Below are positions 24,533 through 33,276 of a stretch of 33,276 bases of DNA, piece after piece. The stretch is from an uncultured Clostridia bacterium. Lineage in GTDB: Bacteria > Bacillota > Clostridia > Christensenellales > UBA1242. Within the stretch, counting starts at the first letter, position 1, and every line of letters begins with the position of its first letter. Under the pieces are notes generated by a model that was given only the letters and a program-made list of their open reading frames with translations, was not told the DNA's origin and did not search any database. The DNA is taken from positions 1-33,276 of the forward strand of contig CANQEP010000008.1 of assembly GCA_947595235.1 (NCBI GenBank), read 5' to 3'. The translations under genes were made by a program, and so were the position numbers.

Positions 24533-25389
24533 AAATTCTCTCCTTCAAACAAATATATCTTTATTTTAAGTTCACCATTTTCGCAAGACAAAACACCAAA
24601 CTCACTTTCGTTATAAAACGCCAAATAGTCGCCACTTTTTATATTTCTTTTAATGGTCTTGCCCTCTTGCAAGGTCTTTGCATCGCTCTTTGAAAGGTCA
24701 ATCCTTTCAATCCCCAAAACATCTTGAACCCTTATAAGACACTTTTCATTATCCTCTTCAATCTCGTTTAAAGTGAAAGAATTTTCTAATGTGAATGGTC
24801 CGCTTCTTTGCCTTATTATTGCGACTGTGGTTGCCACTGTGTTCAGTTTTTCTGCCAAATCGCGAACAATACTTCGCACATATGTTCCCGCGCTGCAATG
24901 GATTTTTAGCGCAAAAACGCCATTTTGATGCCATTTTTCAACATTTATTGAGTAAATTTGCACTTTTTTTGGAGCGAGTGAAAATTCTTTCCCCTCTTTT
25001 GCAAGAGCGTATGCCCTTTTTCCGTTCACCATTTTTGCAGAGAAATTTGGCGGGATTTGGCTGGTCTCTTTTTCAAGTTCACTTGCAACTCTTTTTAAGT
25101 TTTCAAGCGAAACAGAGACCAAGTCTCTTTTCATGACCTTGCCCTCGCTGTCTAGGGTGTCGGTCAAAACTCCAACTTTCATGAGAGCAAAGTACACTTT
25201 GTCTTTGTTCAAAAAGTAGTCAAAAAATCTTGTGGCCTTGCCAACTGCAACTGGCAAAACCCCGCTGGCAAGTGGGTCAAGCGTCCCAAGGTGTCCAACG
25301 CGCTTTTCGTTTAATATGTGTTTCAACTTGCTGACAACATACCCTGACGAAACGCCAGTCGGTTTCAAAACATTAAAAAATCCAATCAC
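24529..25389 (-). CDS. truB: tRNA pseudouridine(55) synthase TruB
   Basis: 'KPTGVSSGYVVSKLKHILNEKRVGHLGTLDPLASGVLPVAVGKATRFFDYF'. Confidence 0.96.
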   Translation of the reverse strand: MIGFFNVLKPTGVSSGYVVSKLKHILNEKRVGHLGTLDPLASGVLPVAVGKATRFFDYFLNKDKVYFALMKVGVLTDTLDSEGKVMKRDLVSVSLENLKRVASELEKETSQIPPNFSAKMVNGKRAYALAKEGKEFSLAPKKVQIYSINVEKWHQNGVFALKIHCSAGTYVRSIVRDLAEKLNTVATTVAIIRQRSGPFTLENSFTLNEIEEDNEKCLIRVQDVLGIERIDLSKSDAKTLQEGKTIKRNIKSGDYLAFYNESEFGVLSCENGELKIKIYLFEGENL

Positions 25390-26381
25390 AATCTTTTAAG
25401 TTCCTTTTCCATTTCGGCAAGAAGTTTCTTTTTTGCGTTTTCGCCACTGTCATAGATTTTGCAACCCGACGCTTTTAAGTGTCCACCACCGCCAAACGCC
25501 ATGGCGATGTTCCTTGCGCTGTAGTCCCCTTTGCTTCTTATTGACACTCTGAACGCCCCCCTTTCGTTGGGGTCTTCACTTAAAAGTGCGTCAATCAAAA
25601 CGCTTTGTATGTCTGTTCCAATGTCAACAAGCCCCTCGGTGTCGGTGAAACTTGCGCCCGCACTAACTATGTCGTCTGCAGTAAGAACGCATATGGCGAG
25701 TTTACCATCAGAGTGAAGTTCAAGGTTATTGAAAACAAACTTTTTGAGGTTGAATGCAGAAAGTGTCATGCTTTTAAAGATTGGAACCATGATTTCGTCC
25801 ATTGGCATTTTTGTTTTTTCAAAGAGGTCGCTACATATTCTCATTGTCTTTGCCGAGGTGTTTGACTGCTTTAGCGCGCCCGTATCTGTATAAATTCCCG
25901 ACAAAAGAAGTCTGCACGAAACACTGTCAAGTTCCACATTCATAACATTGAACAACTCATACAAAAGTTCGCAAGTTGACGAAGCCTTTTCGTTGAGGTA
26001 GTGAAGTTTTGTGTAGACGGGCGTGCCGACATGGTGGTCAATGCTGATGGTGGTTTTTGTTCCTTTCTTGTACTTATAAAAGTATTTGCCAATTCTCTTC
26101 TCGTCACCGCTGTCTAGTATGATGGCGACATCATATGTTTTCAAACTTTCGTTGTTAATTTTTTCGTAGCCGTCAAGAATGGTGATGTTGCTTGGAAATC
26201 CCGAATGAGAAAAGACATGGGCGGTCTTGCCCATTTTCTCCAAAACTCTCTTTAAAACAAGGCTTGAGCAAAGTGCGTCAAAGTCGGTGTTGATATGCGA
26301 ATAAATAGAAAAAGTATTAAAATTTTTCAATGCCTCTGCAATGGCATTCAAATTTTCTTTGTTATCCATTTTTATCCCCAT
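25386..26381 (-). CDS. nrnA: DHH-family phosphoesterase, NrnA-like nanoRNase/pAp phosphatase
   Basis: 'IYSHINTDFDALCSSLVL', 'ISIDHHVGTP', 'AFGGGGHLKASGC'. Confidence 0.92.
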   Translation of the reverse strand: MGIKMDNKENLNAIAEALKNFNTFSIYSHINTDFDALCSSLVLKRVLEKMGKTAHVFSHSGFPSNITILDGYEKINNESLKTYDVAIILDSGDEKRIGKYFYKYKKGTKTTISIDHHVGTPVYTKLHYLNEKASSTCELLYELFNVMNVELDSVSCRLLLSGIYTDTGALKQSNTSAKTMRICSDLFEKTKMPMDEIMVPIFKSMTLSAFNLKKFVFNNLELHSDGKLAICVLTADDIVSAGASFTDTEGLVDIGTDIQSVLIDALLSEDPNERGAFRVSIRSKGDYSARNIAMAFGGGGHLKASGCKIYDSGENAKKKLLAEMEKELKRL

Positions 26382-26724
26382 TTGACACTTTGTCTATAAG
26401 TTTGAGAAGTTTTTGCCCTCTCTCATAGGAGTTGTCAACTTCGAACTCAAGTTCGGGCATGGTCTTTAACCTCACCATGTGCATGAGTTCATGACGAATG
26501 AAGTTCTTTGCATGATTTAGTGTTGCAACGACCAATTCCTCGGTGTCGCTGGCAGAGAGCACGCTTATTCCAACTTTTGCAACGCTCAAGTCGGGAGCGG
26601 TTTCAACAAAAGTGACCGAGATAATTAGTCCGTCAAGGTCGGGATTGTTAAGCCTGTTAGAAATTATCTCGGCAATGGCCTTTTGAAGTTCGCTGTTGAT
26701 TCTGCTCATTCTTATGTTTGCCAT
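26362..26724 (-). CDS. rbfA: Ribosome-binding factor A
   Basis: 'RMSRINSELQKAIAEIISNRLNNPDLDGLIISVTFVETAPDLSVAKVGISVL'. Confidence 0.95.
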   Translation of the reverse strand: MANIRMSRINSELQKAIAEIISNRLNNPDLDGLIISVTFVETAPDLSVAKVGISVLSASDTEELVVATLNHAKNFIRHELMHMVRLKTMPELEFEVDNSYERGQKLLKLIDKVSNGDKNG

Positions 26725-26732
26725 ATATTCTC

Positions 26733-29150
26733 CTATATCCTTTCAAGCGAGTATGTTTCGATGATGTCTCCAACCATGATATCGCTGAAGCCTTGAAGCG
26801 TTGCGCCAAACTCAAAGCCCGCGCTAACGTCTTTCACTTCGGCTTTTTCACGCTGGAGTGTTGCAATAGTTCCTTCATAGATTTGTTTGTCTTTTCTTAG
26901 AAGTCTAACCTTGCTACCCCTTGTTATCTTGCCGTCAAGCACATACGAACCCGCAATAACTCCCACCTTGCTGGCCTTGAAGAGCATTCTTACTTCTGCG
27001 TGGCCGGTGACAACTTCTTTGTACTTTGGAGTTAGCATCTTTGTTATCTCTTCGTTAACGAAGTCAATCGCCTCATAGATGACTTTGAAGAATTTGATGT
27101 TGACATTTTTCTTCTCTGCCATGGTCTTTGCCTTTGCGTCTGGCTTGACGTTGAAAGCAATTATAACGGCGTTTGATGCCTCGGCAAGCATGATGTCGTT
27201 CTCGTTAACCGCACCAACACCGCCGTGGATACATCTGACCTTGACTTCTTCGTTTTGGATATCGCCAAGCGACTGCCTTAGCGCCTCAATAGAGCCTTGC
27301 ACGTCGCCCTTGATGATGACGTTGTAGTCTTTGAAGTTGCTGTCGGCAATCTTGCTAAGAAGGTTGTCAAGCGAAACATCTTCTGCCTTTATCATGCTTG
27401 TTCTCTGCTTTGCGTTTCTTTCGGTGAGAATTTGCTTTGAGAACTTTTCGTCAACAACATAGAGTTGGTCTCCCGCATTTGGAACGCTTGTGAGACCAAG
27501 AATTGCAACAGGGGTTGACGGAGTTGCCTTCTTGACGTGTTGACCATTCTCGTTAATCATGGCCCTGACCTTACCCGTTGCAGTTCCGGCAACAACAACG
27601 TCTCCAATATTGAGAGTTCCATTTTGGACAAGCACGGTCGCAACAGTTCCCATGCCCTTGTCTAGCCTTGCCTCGATGATGCTACCCGATGCCTTTCTGT
27701 TTGGATTTGCTCTGAGGTTTTGATACTCGGCAACGAACAATACCATTTCAAGAAGTTTGTCGACATTTGTGCCCTTCTTTGCAGAAATTGGCACCATAAT
27801 GGTCTCGCCACCCCACTCTTCGGGCATCACGCCCTCGGCTGCAAGTTCCTCTTTTACTTTGTCAATGTTTGCCGTTGGAACATCAATCTTGTTTATTGCA
27901 ACAATCATTGGCACATTTGCCTCTTTTATGAACTTGATGCTCTCTTTTGTTTGTGGCATAACGCCGTCGTCGGCAGCAACAACCAAGATTGCAACGTCAG
28001 TTAGGTTCGCACCTCGCTTTCTCATCTCGTTGAATGCGGCGTGACCCGGAGTGTCAATAAAGGTTACATACTCGCCGTTGACCTTGATTTGGTATGCGCC
28101 AATGTGCTGGGTGATTCCCCCCGCCTCGCTAGAAATGACATTGGTCTTTCTTATGTAGTCAAGAAGTGAGGTCTTTCCGTGGTCAACGTGACCCATAACA
28201 GTTACAACAGGAGGACGCTTAACAAGTGTTTCTTCGCTGTCGCTGTCTGTGCTGTGGATGTCGGCAAGTTTCTCTTCAAAGGTCTTTTCCACCTTCTTTT
28301 CAAGGGTTACCCCAAGTTCGCTCGCGATGAGTTCGGCGCTGTCGAAGTCAATGTTTGAGTTGATGTTGACCATCATTCCAAGAAGAAGGAATTTGCTCAT
28401 AATCTCGCTGACTGGTCTGCCGATTTTTTCGGCAAGCAACTTGACAGTGAGGTTGTCGGTGGTTATGACTGCATGGTCAACTTTTGGCATGACAATCTTT
28501 GTTCCTTCTTTTGACTTTTTCGACCCGCGCTTTCTTGAGCCCATGCGTCCGCCATCGTCATAGAGGGTGTCGTCCTCGACATAGCCTCTCATGACAAGCG
28601 CTCTCTTGTTCATTGCCTTCTTGTCTTCGCCCGCCTTTTCGAAGGTCTTTTTCTTTGGCGCATGACTTAAAGTGTTAGGCTTAACAAGAGTGCTGGCGTC
28701 CATCTTTTCGGGAGTGAATGTCCTTTGCTGAAAAGGTCTTCCACCTTGAGGATTTGGCCTTGGTCCACTTGGCCTTGTGCCGTTTTGGTTCTGGCTAAAT
28801 GGTCTTGGAGGGCGACCACTTGCGCCTTGGAACCCAGTTTGCCTTTGCACGCCAGATTGCATCTGCCTTTGCCTTGGCTCGAAGTTGCGCGTTACAGAAG
28901 AAGATGGCTGAGGCCTTGTTTCTGTTTTTTCTTCTTTCACTTCTAATTTTGACTCAACTTTTATGGCTGGCTCTTTTGCTGGCGCAGACTGTCTGTTTCT
29001 TTCCAAGGTGTTTGAAAGGCTACTAAGTTTTTGTCTTGCGCGCTTGAGAGAATTGGCAAGATTGTTCAATCCGCCACTTCTCAAAAGTTCGCTGAGTTTT
29101 TGAATGTTGTTAAGTTGCATTTTGCTTTGTGTGTTTTCTGTGTTAGTCAA
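26733..29150 (-). CDS. infB: Translation initiation factor IF-2
   Basis: 'VVTVMGHVDHGKTSLLDYIRKTNVISSEAGGITQHIGAYQI', 'FIDTPGHAAFNEMRKRGANLTDVAILVVAADDGVMPQTKE'. Confidence 0.98.
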   Translation of the reverse strand: MTNTENTQSKMQLNNIQKLSELLRSGGLNNLANSLKRARQKLSSLSNTLERNRQSAPAKEPAIKVESKLEVKEEKTETRPQPSSSVTRNFEPRQRQMQSGVQRQTGFQGASGRPPRPFSQNQNGTRPSGPRPNPQGGRPFQQRTFTPEKMDASTLVKPNTLSHAPKKKTFEKAGEDKKAMNKRALVMRGYVEDDTLYDDGGRMGSRKRGSKKSKEGTKIVMPKVDHAVITTDNLTVKLLAEKIGRPVSEIMSKFLLLGMMVNINSNIDFDSAELIASELGVTLEKKVEKTFEEKLADIHSTDSDSEETLVKRPPVVTVMGHVDHGKTSLLDYIRKTNVISSEAGGITQHIGAYQIKVNGEYVTFIDTPGHAAFNEMRKRGANLTDVAILVVAADDGVMPQTKESIKFIKEANVPMIVAINKIDVPTANIDKVKEELAAEGVMPEEWGGETIMVPISAKKGTNVDKLLEMVLFVAEYQNLRANPNRKASGSIIEARLDKGMGTVATVLVQNGTLNIGDVVVAGTATGKVRAMINENGQHVKKATPSTPVAILGLTSVPNAGDQLYVVDEKFSKQILTERNAKQRTSMIKAEDVSLDNLLSKIADSNFKDYNVIIKGDVQGSIEALRQSLGDIQNEEVKVRCIHGGVGAVNENDIMLAEASNAVIIAFNVKPDAKAKTMAEKKNVNIKFFKVIYEAIDFVNEEITKMLTPKYKEVVTGHAEVRMLFKASKVGVIAGSYVLDGKITRGSKVRLLRKDKQIYEGTIATLQREKAEVKDVSAGFEFGATLQGFSDIMVGDIIETYSLERI

Positions 29151-29161
29151 GTTTGTCCCTC

Positions 29162-29458
29162 CTAAATTTCCATTTGACTAATTATTGCTTTTGATAGTTC
29201 TTCACTTTTTGAGCCTATGGCAAGAACTTTGTCGTTTTTTGTCAGTTCAAAGAAGTCAGTGCTTTCAATTTCATAGACTTTGCAGTTGTTTTTCTCGCCC
29301 AGCCTTTGACATCTCTCTTTTGAAGAGGCTGACAAGGCGCTTGAGTACATTATAAGATAAAGTTTCTTTTTCTCGAAGTTGTCGATGCCATAAACAACTT
29401 GCCTTGCGCGCTCCAAAAAGCCGTAGTATGATTTGACTTTGTTATTTATTTTGAGCAA
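29162..29458 (-). CDS. ylxQ: L7Ae/L30e/S12e-family ribosomal-like protein (YlxQ)
   Basis: 'NNKVKSYYGFLERARQVVYGIDNFEKKKLYLIMYSSALSASSKERCQRLGEKNNCKVYEI'. TTG start at 29458 preferred (AGGAG 7 nt upstream) over the 29497 start. Confidence 0.88.
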   Translation of the reverse strand: MLKINNKVKSYYGFLERARQVVYGIDNFEKKKLYLIMYSSALSASSKERCQRLGEKNNCKVYEIESTDFFELTKNDKVLAIGSKSEELSKAIISQMEI

Positions 29459-29699
29459 GTTTAATCTCCTCATAAATGGAGTCATCGACCTCGCCAAGAG
29501 TTCGAGAAATGAGTTTTGACTTTATGGCCTTTGCAAGGCATTCACTCTTTTTGCAAAGATACACGCTTCTTCCATTTATTCTTTTGTCTTTCTCAACGCT
29601 TATTTTGCCGCTGGGCTCTCTCACAATCTTAACAAGTTCGCCCTTTTCTTTCCTTTCGCGACAAATAGCGCACATTCTTATTGGTGATTTTTTTTCCAT
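29442..29699 (-). CDS. ylxR: YlxR (RnpM) family RNA-binding protein
   Basis: 'PIRMCAICRERKEKGELVKIVREPSGKISVEKDKRINGRSVYLCKKSECLAKAIK'. Confidence 0.95.
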   Translation of the reverse strand: MEKKSPIRMCAICRERKEKGELVKIVREPSGKISVEKDKRINGRSVYLCKKSECLAKAIKSKLISRTLGEVDDSIYEEIKLAQNK

Positions 29700-30826
29700 T
29701 AGTCGTCAAGGTCTCCAAAGATGCCTTCGATATCGTCAAGCGAGATGACTTCTTCTTGCTTTGACTCTTCTTTTTGCTCGTCTTCTTTTGCTTTTGACTC
29801 GCTCTTGACGTCTATTTTCCAGCCCGTGAGCCTTGCCGCAAGTCTGACATTTTGACCGCTTTTGCCGATTGCAAGGCTGAGTTTGTCATCGGGAACAATG
29901 ACCTTTGCTTGCTTTAGTGACTCGTCAATTTCAACCGAGATGACCGGTGCGGGCGAAAGACTCCTTGCGATGTACTCAAATGGGTCATCGCTATAGATGA
30001 TAAGGTCAACCTTTTCGCCACCAAGTTCAGAAACAACGGCGTTGACCCTTGTCCCCTTGTTACCAACGCACGCGCCAAGTGGGTCAATCTGAGGATCGTC
30101 GCTGTAGATTGCCATCTTTGTTCGGTATCCCGCCTCTCTAACAATATTCTTGATGATAACATGGTTAGAAGCAATTTCGGGAACCTCGTTCTCAAAAAGT
30201 TTTCTTACAAATCCAGGGTTTGACCTTGAAACAATGGCTTGAACACCGCGAGCGGTCTCGCGAAGTTTCTTGATGTAGACTCTCAGACGGTCATTGATTT
30301 GATAGTGCTCACTTGCGATTTGGTCAGATGGCATCAAAACGCCCTCGATTTGAGTTCCAGTGAGTTCAAGATAGTATGTGTCGCTCTCTTGACGGCGAAT
30401 AAATCCAGTAACAAGGGTGTCGACCTTTTCTTCAAGTTCACCATAGGCGATGCTGCGCTCAGCCTCGCGAAGTTTTTGAGTTACAACTTGCTTTGCTGTT
30501 CCAGCGGCAATGCGCCCAAAGTCTTTTGGAGTGACCTCTTCACTAACTTGGTCACCAACCTTGTATGACTTTTTGATTTTTTGAGCATCTTCCAACGAAA
30601 TTTGAGTTGTTTCGTCTTCTACCTCGTCAACAACGGTCTTGTAGGCGTAGACTTTGATGGTGCTCTTTTCGGGATTGAGTTTAACCTCAACTGCCTTTGA
30701 CTCGCCAAAATTCTTTTTGTAGGCGGCAACAAGTGCAGACTCAAGAGTTTCGATGAAAAATTCTTTTTTGATACCTTTTTGTTTTTCTAGTTCATCAAGC
30801 GCTAGAAAGAAATCTTTGTTAATCAC
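29699..30826 (-). CDS. nusA: Transcription termination/antitermination factor NusA
   Basis: 'ALDELEKQKGIKKEFFIETLESALVAAYKKNFG', 'DPIGACVGNKGTRV'-type 'DPLGACVGNKGTRVNAVVSELGGEKVDLIIYS', 'LAIGKSGQNVRLAARLTGWKIDV'. Confidence 0.98.
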   Translation of the reverse strand: MINKDFFLALDELEKQKGIKKEFFIETLESALVAAYKKNFGESKAVEVKLNPEKSTIKVYAYKTVVDEVEDETTQISLEDAQKIKKSYKVGDQVSEEVTPKDFGRIAAGTAKQVVTQKLREAERSIAYGELEEKVDTLVTGFIRRQESDTYYLELTGTQIEGVLMPSDQIASEHYQINDRLRVYIKKLRETARGVQAIVSRSNPGFVRKLFENEVPEIASNHVIIKNIVREAGYRTKMAIYSDDPQIDPLGACVGNKGTRVNAVVSELGGEKVDLIIYSDDPFEYIARSLSPAPVISVEIDESLKQAKVIVPDDKLSLAIGKSGQNVRLAARLTGWKIDVKSESKAKEDEQKEESKQEEVISLDDIEGIFGDLDD

Positions 30827-30837
30827 TTTTTTTCTCC

Positions 30838-31305
30838 TTAAAATTCTATATATTTTGTGGCTTTTGAGATGAGGCTTCTTTCAATTTCAATCTCTTTGCC
30901 ACCCTTTTCTTTGATAACTATTGCCTCGGCTGTGAAACTTAAAAGAACGCCAACAAACTTCTTCTTTAGCCCAATCTTCTTAAATAAGTTGACTTCTAGC
31001 ACCTCGCCAATATTCCTTTGAAAGTCCTTGTCGGTTTTAAGTTCGCGGTCAAGCCCCGGTGAAGAGACGTTGAGTGTGTAACTCTGCCCGTTTGTGGGGT
31101 CAAGTTCGTCAAGTGGCTCGTCAATGGCGTTGTGAACAGCCTCGCAATCGTCAATGGTCACGCCCCCCTTTTTGTCGATGTAGATTGTTAAGTTCATGCC
31201 CGTGTTTTTCTTTTCGTAGGCAACATCAACAATCTCTATGCCAAGACCAAGGTCAGCAATAATTGGCGTTATAAATTCTTCAACTCTTTCTTTTATGTTT
31301 GCCAC
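30838..31305 (-). CDS. rimP: Ribosome maturation factor RimP
   Basis: 'LGIEIVDVAYEKKNTGMNLTIYIDKKGGVTIDDCEAVHNAIDEPLDELDP...YTLNVSSPGLDRELK'. Confidence 0.96.
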   Translation of the reverse strand: MANIKERVEEFITPIIADLGLGIEIVDVAYEKKNTGMNLTIYIDKKGGVTIDDCEAVHNAIDEPLDELDPTNGQSYTLNVSSPGLDRELKTDKDFQRNIGEVLEVNLFKKIGLKKKFVGVLLSFTAEAIVIKEKGGKEIEIERSLISKATKYIEF

Positions 31306-31337
31306 AGCACCCTCCTTTTGTTATCTTACAAAATTTA

Positions 31338-31357
31338 AGAGTGGCTCACGCCACTCT
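31338..31357 (-). terminator. Terminator between the PolC-like gene and rimP
   Basis: AGAGTGGC - 4 nt - GCCACTCT, then TAAATTTTGT on the minus strand. Confidence 0.7.
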
Positions 31358-31432
31358 CAAAGATTTGCTTCAACTTGCTTTTATTATAAATGATTGTTCC
31401 AATAATTGCAAGCATTTATTCTTTTTTTCTTT

Positions 31433-33007
31433 CTAAATTATGAAGTTTTCGGTGTCTTCTCCCAGTTTTAACATCACTTCTGCCGTTGCCAAGGTGTCAA
31501 AGACCGCCCTATGGGCATGGTCAAGGCTTACCCCAAGTTTTTCGGCAACAGAAATGAGTTTGTAGTTCTTCACTCCCTTCACTTGCTTTTGCGCAAGTTT
31601 ATAGATGTCGATGACGGGGTTGTCAAAGTTGTAGCCACAAAGTTTGCCAAAGTGAGTTAGAAATATCATGTCAAAGCCAATGATGTTGTAGCCCGACAAA
31701 TAACTATTCCTCGTGAACTTGTAAAAGTCCGGGATAACATCTTGATAAGTCGGCTTGTCTTTGACGTCGTCGTCAACAATGCCGTGGGTCTTTGTGGAGT
31801 CTTCGGGAATGTGCATCTCGGGGTTAATGAGGCATGAAAAACTCTCAATAATCTTTCCGTCACGCACTTTGACCGCACCAATTTCAATAATTTTGTCCGC
31901 CCCGTCAAGCCTCAGCCCCGTTGTTTCAAAGTCAAAAACAACAATGTCTTTGCCAACAAAAAATGAATTGATTTTGTTTTCGGTGCTGGTGAACAAGTCG
32001 ACTTGAGAATAATATTCAAGGGGCTCGGGAAAAACAACCTTGTAGTTTGCTGGCTCGCTCTTATAAACAATCTCCTCTTCGAACTTTTCGGGAAGAGTGC
32101 AGAGGCTGATTGCCTTCACTTTCATGTCCAAATTGTGCTTAAAATTGTTTTCGTTGAGCGTCCCCAAAAGGATGACCGACTCGCCATCTTGCAGTTTTTG
32201 CATATTCTCATACGTCTTTTTGTTTGCAAAGTACACGCAGTTCATTTTGCCCGAAAAATCTTCCACTGTGAACTTGAAATACTTTCTCTCTTTTGGCGCC
32301 TCTTCGGTCGCATCGCCCTCTTCTTTGTTTTTCTTTTTTGGCTCGAACGACGCTTCTTTGAAGTATAAAATCTTTCCGCAAATGACCACCTCTTGACCCG
32401 AGGTCGTGCAGTCTTTTATGTAGGTCGCGTTGGTCTCGGTCAACTCTCCAACAAGGGGCTGAACATTGCTGACCGAGATAACTCTCACGGGGTTTGAGGC
32501 CTCGAACACCAACTCCTCTTCGGGCTCAAATGCCTCAATCTTTTCCACCTCTTCTTCGCGCTTTTCTATTGAAAGAGAGATGTCAACATAGAAGTTTTCT
32601 TTCAGTTTTTCGCAAAGACTTCCGCGAATATCTCGACTTTTCGCATACTCGTACTCTTGCTCATAAAAGCCAAGGCAAACGCTCTTTTCTTTGCCCTCGC
32701 AATCGCAACTTTTTATGAAAAACTTAATTGAAGGGTAATTGGTTTTTAGAAATCTTTTTACAAATTCTGTGACCGCCTCGTTGGTGACAAAGTTCTTTAT
32801 GAACTTGACGTCATAAGAAAAGCCACTTGGCAAAAGCGAACACAGTTCTTTTGAAATTTTCTCTCTTTCGCTCGTGCCAAGAATGACGCCGTCTTTGTAA
32901 AAGAGTTCAACAGAACATTCGCCACTATTTTTGTCCAAAATGGCTTTTTTTAGTTTCAAATCATACTTGTTTTCTGTTAGACTATTTAACTTCTCAATAA
33001 TATCCAT
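31433..33007 (-). CDS. PolC-like protein with N-terminal/OB/DEDDh exonuclease regions only
   Basis: 524 aa; exonuclease 'DIVVFDFETTGLRLDGADKIIEIGAVKV', 'YNIIGFDMIFLTHFG', 'HAHRAVFDTLATAEVML'; preceding OB-like region 'VVICGKILYFKEASF...RKYFKFTVEDFSGKMNCVYFANKKTYENMQKLQDGESVILLGTLNENNFKHNLDMKVKAI' as in PolC; located between rseP and rimP. Stops right after the exonuclease. Confidence 0.85.
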   Translation of the reverse strand: MDIIEKLNSLTENKYDLKLKKAILDKNSGECSVELFYKDGVILGTSEREKISKELCSLLPSGFSYDVKFIKNFVTNEAVTEFVKRFLKTNYPSIKFFIKSCDCEGKEKSVCLGFYEQEYEYAKSRDIRGSLCEKLKENFYVDISLSIEKREEEVEKIEAFEPEEELVFEASNPVRVISVSNVQPLVGELTETNATYIKDCTTSGQEVVICGKILYFKEASFEPKKKNKEEGDATEEAPKERKYFKFTVEDFSGKMNCVYFANKKTYENMQKLQDGESVILLGTLNENNFKHNLDMKVKAISLCTLPEKFEEEIVYKSEPANYKVVFPEPLEYYSQVDLFTSTENKINSFFVGKDIVVFDFETTGLRLDGADKIIEIGAVKVRDGKIIESFSCLINPEMHIPEDSTKTHGIVDDDVKDKPTYQDVIPDFYKFTRNSYLSGYNIIGFDMIFLTHFGKLCGYNFDNPVIDIYKLAQKQVKGVKNYKLISVAEKLGVSLDHAHRAVFDTLATAEVMLKLGEDTENFII

Positions 33008-33022
33008 ATTTATCTTTTGACT

Positions 33023-33276
33023 TTAAAGTATGAAGAAATGGTACACGTCAAGGAATATGACAAGTCCCAAAAGCACGAACAACCCAACGGTGTGGATGAT
33101 GTTTTCTATCTTTCGAGGGACTGGCTTTCTGAATATCCACTCAATGAGGACAAACACCGCCCTTGCGCCGTCCAGTGCCGGAATTGGCAAGATGTTGAAT
33201 ATGGCAAGATTCATGCTAAGAAGTGGCAAAAGCGACAAGAACGTGTTGAGCCCCATCTTTGAGTAGTCTGCAATTT
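33023..33276 (-). CDS. rseP: RseP-type M50 site-2 protease, C-terminal part (5' truncated by window edge)
   Basis: 'SMNLAIFNILPIPALDGARAVFVLIEWIFRKPVPRKIENIIHTVGLFVLLGLVIFLDVYHF'; frame stays open to the window end. Confidence 0.88.
   Translation of the reverse strand, partial: IADYSKMGLNTFLSLLPLLSMNLAIFNILPIPALDGARAVFVLIEWIFRKPVPRKIENIIHTVGLFVLLGLVIFLDVYHFFIL

Overview
This 33.3 kb window appears to come from a low-GC, Clostridia-like member of the Bacillota. Every supported gene is on the minus strand. From high to low coordinate it reads: rseP (cut by the window edge), a truncated PolC-like protein, rimP, nusA, ylxR, L7Ae-like ylxQ, infB, rbfA, nrnA-like DHH, truB, endonuclease IV-like TIM barrel, efp, spoIIIAA-AB-AC-AD-AE-AF-AG-AH, Asp23/Gls24, an unrecognised repeat-containing membrane protein, nusB, xseA, xseB, recN, spoIVB, spo0A-like, spoIIM-like, dacF-like, M50 protease, scpA, scpB, DUF2953-like, ytfJ-like, dacB-like, rluB-like, BaiN/HI0933-like flavoprotein, plsC-like, PH-domain protein, tRNA-Gly(CCC), tRNA-Thr(CGT) and a GNAT. 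There is no CRISPR array, transposase, phage module or rRNA. The most unusual points are: (1) the protein in the polC slot keeps the N-terminal, OB-fold and DEDDh exonuclease regions but has no PHP or polymerase domain; (2) the Spo0A homolog keeps its DNA-binding domain but has a degenerate receiver, and four helically phased TTTGAA hexamers sit just upstream of its candidate promoter; (3) spoIIIAF encodes only its two-helix membrane segment, followed by a gap with a palindrome; (4) a membrane protein between asp23 and nusB carries about three ~22-aa repeats and a Pro/Ala/Thr/Ser tail; (5) a 46-bp diverged direct repeat includes the tRNA-Gly 3' end and brackets a long hairpin; (6) ScpB has a 45-bp-periodic acidic tail. 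Family assignments come from reading motifs and synteny; no database search was run.
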